Assembly: GCA_002688165.1 (NCBI GenBank)
Contig: NZCB01000023.1
Location: 2,045 to 8,750 of the forward strand
DNA from: Candidatus Pacearchaeota archaeon
Lineage (GTDB): Archaea; Nanobdellota; Nanobdellia; Pacearchaeales; GW2011-AR1
Direction: 5' to 3'
DNA length: 6,706 bases
In this document: piece after piece, positions 6,101 through 6,706 of the stretch
Layout of the letters: each line of letters starts with the position of its first letter
How positions within the stretch are numbered: position 1 is the first letter of the stretch
Made by a program: the position numbers and the translations under genes
Notes under the pieces: model-generated
Told to the model about the DNA's origin: nothing
What the model saw: only the letters and a program-made list of their open reading frames with translations
Databases searched by the model: none

Positions 6101-6123
6101 ATTATTAGGTTTTATGATGATGG
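6091..6123 (+). repeat. Right copy of the 33-nt promoter/start repeat
   Basis: This matches 446-478 at 32 of 33 positions, with the first 28 identical. It covers the TATA box and the cluster of three ATGs that opens the DUF368 gene. The preceding base differs (C at 6090, T at 445), and similarity ends after ATGG. If the intervening 5,645 bp were removed by recombination between the copies, the upstream gene would be followed directly by the promoter and intact start of the DUF368 gene. Confidence 0.85.
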
Positions 6124-6706
6124 AGAATAAATTTATTTTGTTTTTTAAGGGGATGTTGATGGGAATTTGTGATTTGATTCCAGGCATCTCTGGAGGAACT
6201 GTAGCATTCATAACTGGAATTTATGAAAGATTGATAAATGCTGTAAAAGGTTTTTCTCTAGAGCTATTAAGTAGTTTAGTTAGTTTAGATAAGAAAAGAA
6301 TAAATAATAATATTAAAAAATTGGATTTGGGTTTTCTTTTTGTTCTTTTTTCAGGGATTATCTTCTCAATATTATTAGGATCTAGGATTATAGAGCGATT
6401 ATTAGAAAATCATTATGCAGAGACTATTAGTTTTTTTGTTGGATTAATATTAGCCTCTAGTTTTATTATATATGAGAATATTAGTCGGCATAATTTTAAA
6501 AATTATGTTTATTGTTTTATAGGTTTTATTATAGGTATTGGATTAATCTTCTTAAATCCAGCAGAAGTATCTATTAGCAATAGTTATTTGTTTTTAGGAG
6601 GATTCTTTGCTATAAGTGCTATGTTTCTTCCAGGCATCTCTGGTTCGTTTATATTGCTTATTATGGGATTATATGAGCCAATTATAGGCATGTTACATGA
6701 TATCAT
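6114..6706 (+). CDS. DUF368 membrane protein, PopT-family polyprenyl-phosphate transporter (3' end outside window)
   Basis: The frame is open from ATG codons at 6114, 6117 and 6120 to the window end (197 complete codons; the frame is truncated there). I give the outermost start; promoter spacing favours 6120. The N-terminus KGMLMGICDLIPGISGG, followed by TVAFITGIYERLI, is the DUF368 hallmark (PGISGGT at residues 23-29, GIYE at 35-38). A second copy of the motif, PGISGSFILLIMGLYEPI, occurs at 173-190, fitting the known internal pseudo-repeat of re-entrant segments. Hydrophobic membrane segments lie between them at roughly 72-92, 103-121 and 131-147. Characterised bacterial members recycle undecaprenyl phosphate across the cytoplasmic membrane; in an archaeon the substrate would be a dolichyl-type lipid carrier used for glycosylation or envelope synthesis, which is inferred. 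The coding strand is G-rich and C-poor, like 1-441, and it has its own promoter, so it is unlikely to be part of the preceding operon functionally. Confidence 0.88.
   Translation, partial: MMMENKFILFFKGMLMGICDLIPGISGGTVAFITGIYERLINAVKGFSLELLSSLVSLDKKRINNNIKKLDLGFLFVLFSGIIFSILLGSRIIERLLENHYAETISFFVGLILASSFIIYENISRHNFKNYVYCFIGFIIGIGLIFLNPAEVSISNSYLFLGGFFAISAMFLPGISGSFILLIMGLYEPIIGMLHDI
6178..6193 (+). repeat. First copy of a 16-nt direct repeat within the DUF368 gene
   Basis: TTCCAGGCATCTCTGG is found here and at 6628-6643. Both copies are in the same reading phase and encode the end of the PGISG motif in the two halves of the protein. The codons match exactly (CCA GGC ATC TCT GG), although these are relatively C-rich codons for this gene. 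Confidence 0.8.
6628..6643 (+). repeat. Second copy of the 16-nt direct repeat within the DUF368 gene
   Basis: Identical to 6178-6193 and encoding the second PGISG motif. Conservation of the protein motif accounts for part of the identity; the identical synonymous codon choice goes further and suggests recent gene conversion or chance. Confidence 0.8.

Noticed and set aside
1..6706. CRISPR array, tRNA, rRNA or transposase gene
   Set aside because: No regularly spaced repeats, no tRNA-like fold with a recognisable T-loop, and no recombinase or transposase motif was seen on either strand by reading.

Overview
The window is AT-rich and very compact, and every gene lies on the + strand. Starts are generally not preceded by a convincing Shine-Dalgarno sequence. 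Three starts have a TATA-like box about 25 bp upstream of an ATG, the geometry of leaderless archaeal transcripts. Arginine is encoded almost entirely by AGA/AGG. I read the source as a low-GC archaeon, possibly a small-genome DPANN-type lineage. That assignment is an inference; no rRNA or taxonomic marker is present.

Layout. (1) 1-441 is the 3' end of an unidentified gene whose paired cysteines and beta-rich look suggest an exported protein. (2) 469-741 encodes a 90-residue, N-terminally hydrophobic, cysteine-containing orphan protein. (3) 742-851 is an AT-rich promoter region with two TATA-like boxes and a 10-bp palindrome. (4) 852-6036 is a tight four-gene operon: a 182-aa orphan, a MoxR-type AAA+ ATPase of the CbbQ/NirQ/NorQ family, a 465-aa helical orphan, and a 786-aa CbbO/NorD-type protein with a C-terminal von Willebrand factor A (VWA) domain. 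(5) 6037-6113 is a short intergenic region with a promoter. (6) 6114 to the end is the 5' part of a DUF368 membrane protein (PopT family, polyprenyl-phosphate transporter).

How the genes may work together. Characterised Q/O(D) pairs are chaperone-like remodelling machines: the AAA+ ring is the motor and the VWA protein is the adaptor that docks it on a client enzyme such as Rubisco or nitric oxide reductase. This operon has an orthodox motor, but the adaptor has all three diagnostic positions of its VWA metal site changed (Asp to Glu, Thr to Asn, Asp to Glu). No known client is encoded here, and two unrecognised proteins are interleaved. It looks like a Q/O-type remodelling system with an unknown client.

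History. A near-identical 33-nt sequence (28 nt exact), containing a TATA box and start codons, lies at 446-478 and again at 6091-6123. It brackets the operon plus the small gene. The operon also differs sharply in base composition from the flanks: sampled flank lines are about 5:1 G over C on the coding strand, operon lines about 1.4:1. Together these suggest that a block of about 5.6 kb was inserted between the upstream gene and the DUF368 gene, or that the promoter was duplicated when the operon arrived. No integrase is visible in the window.
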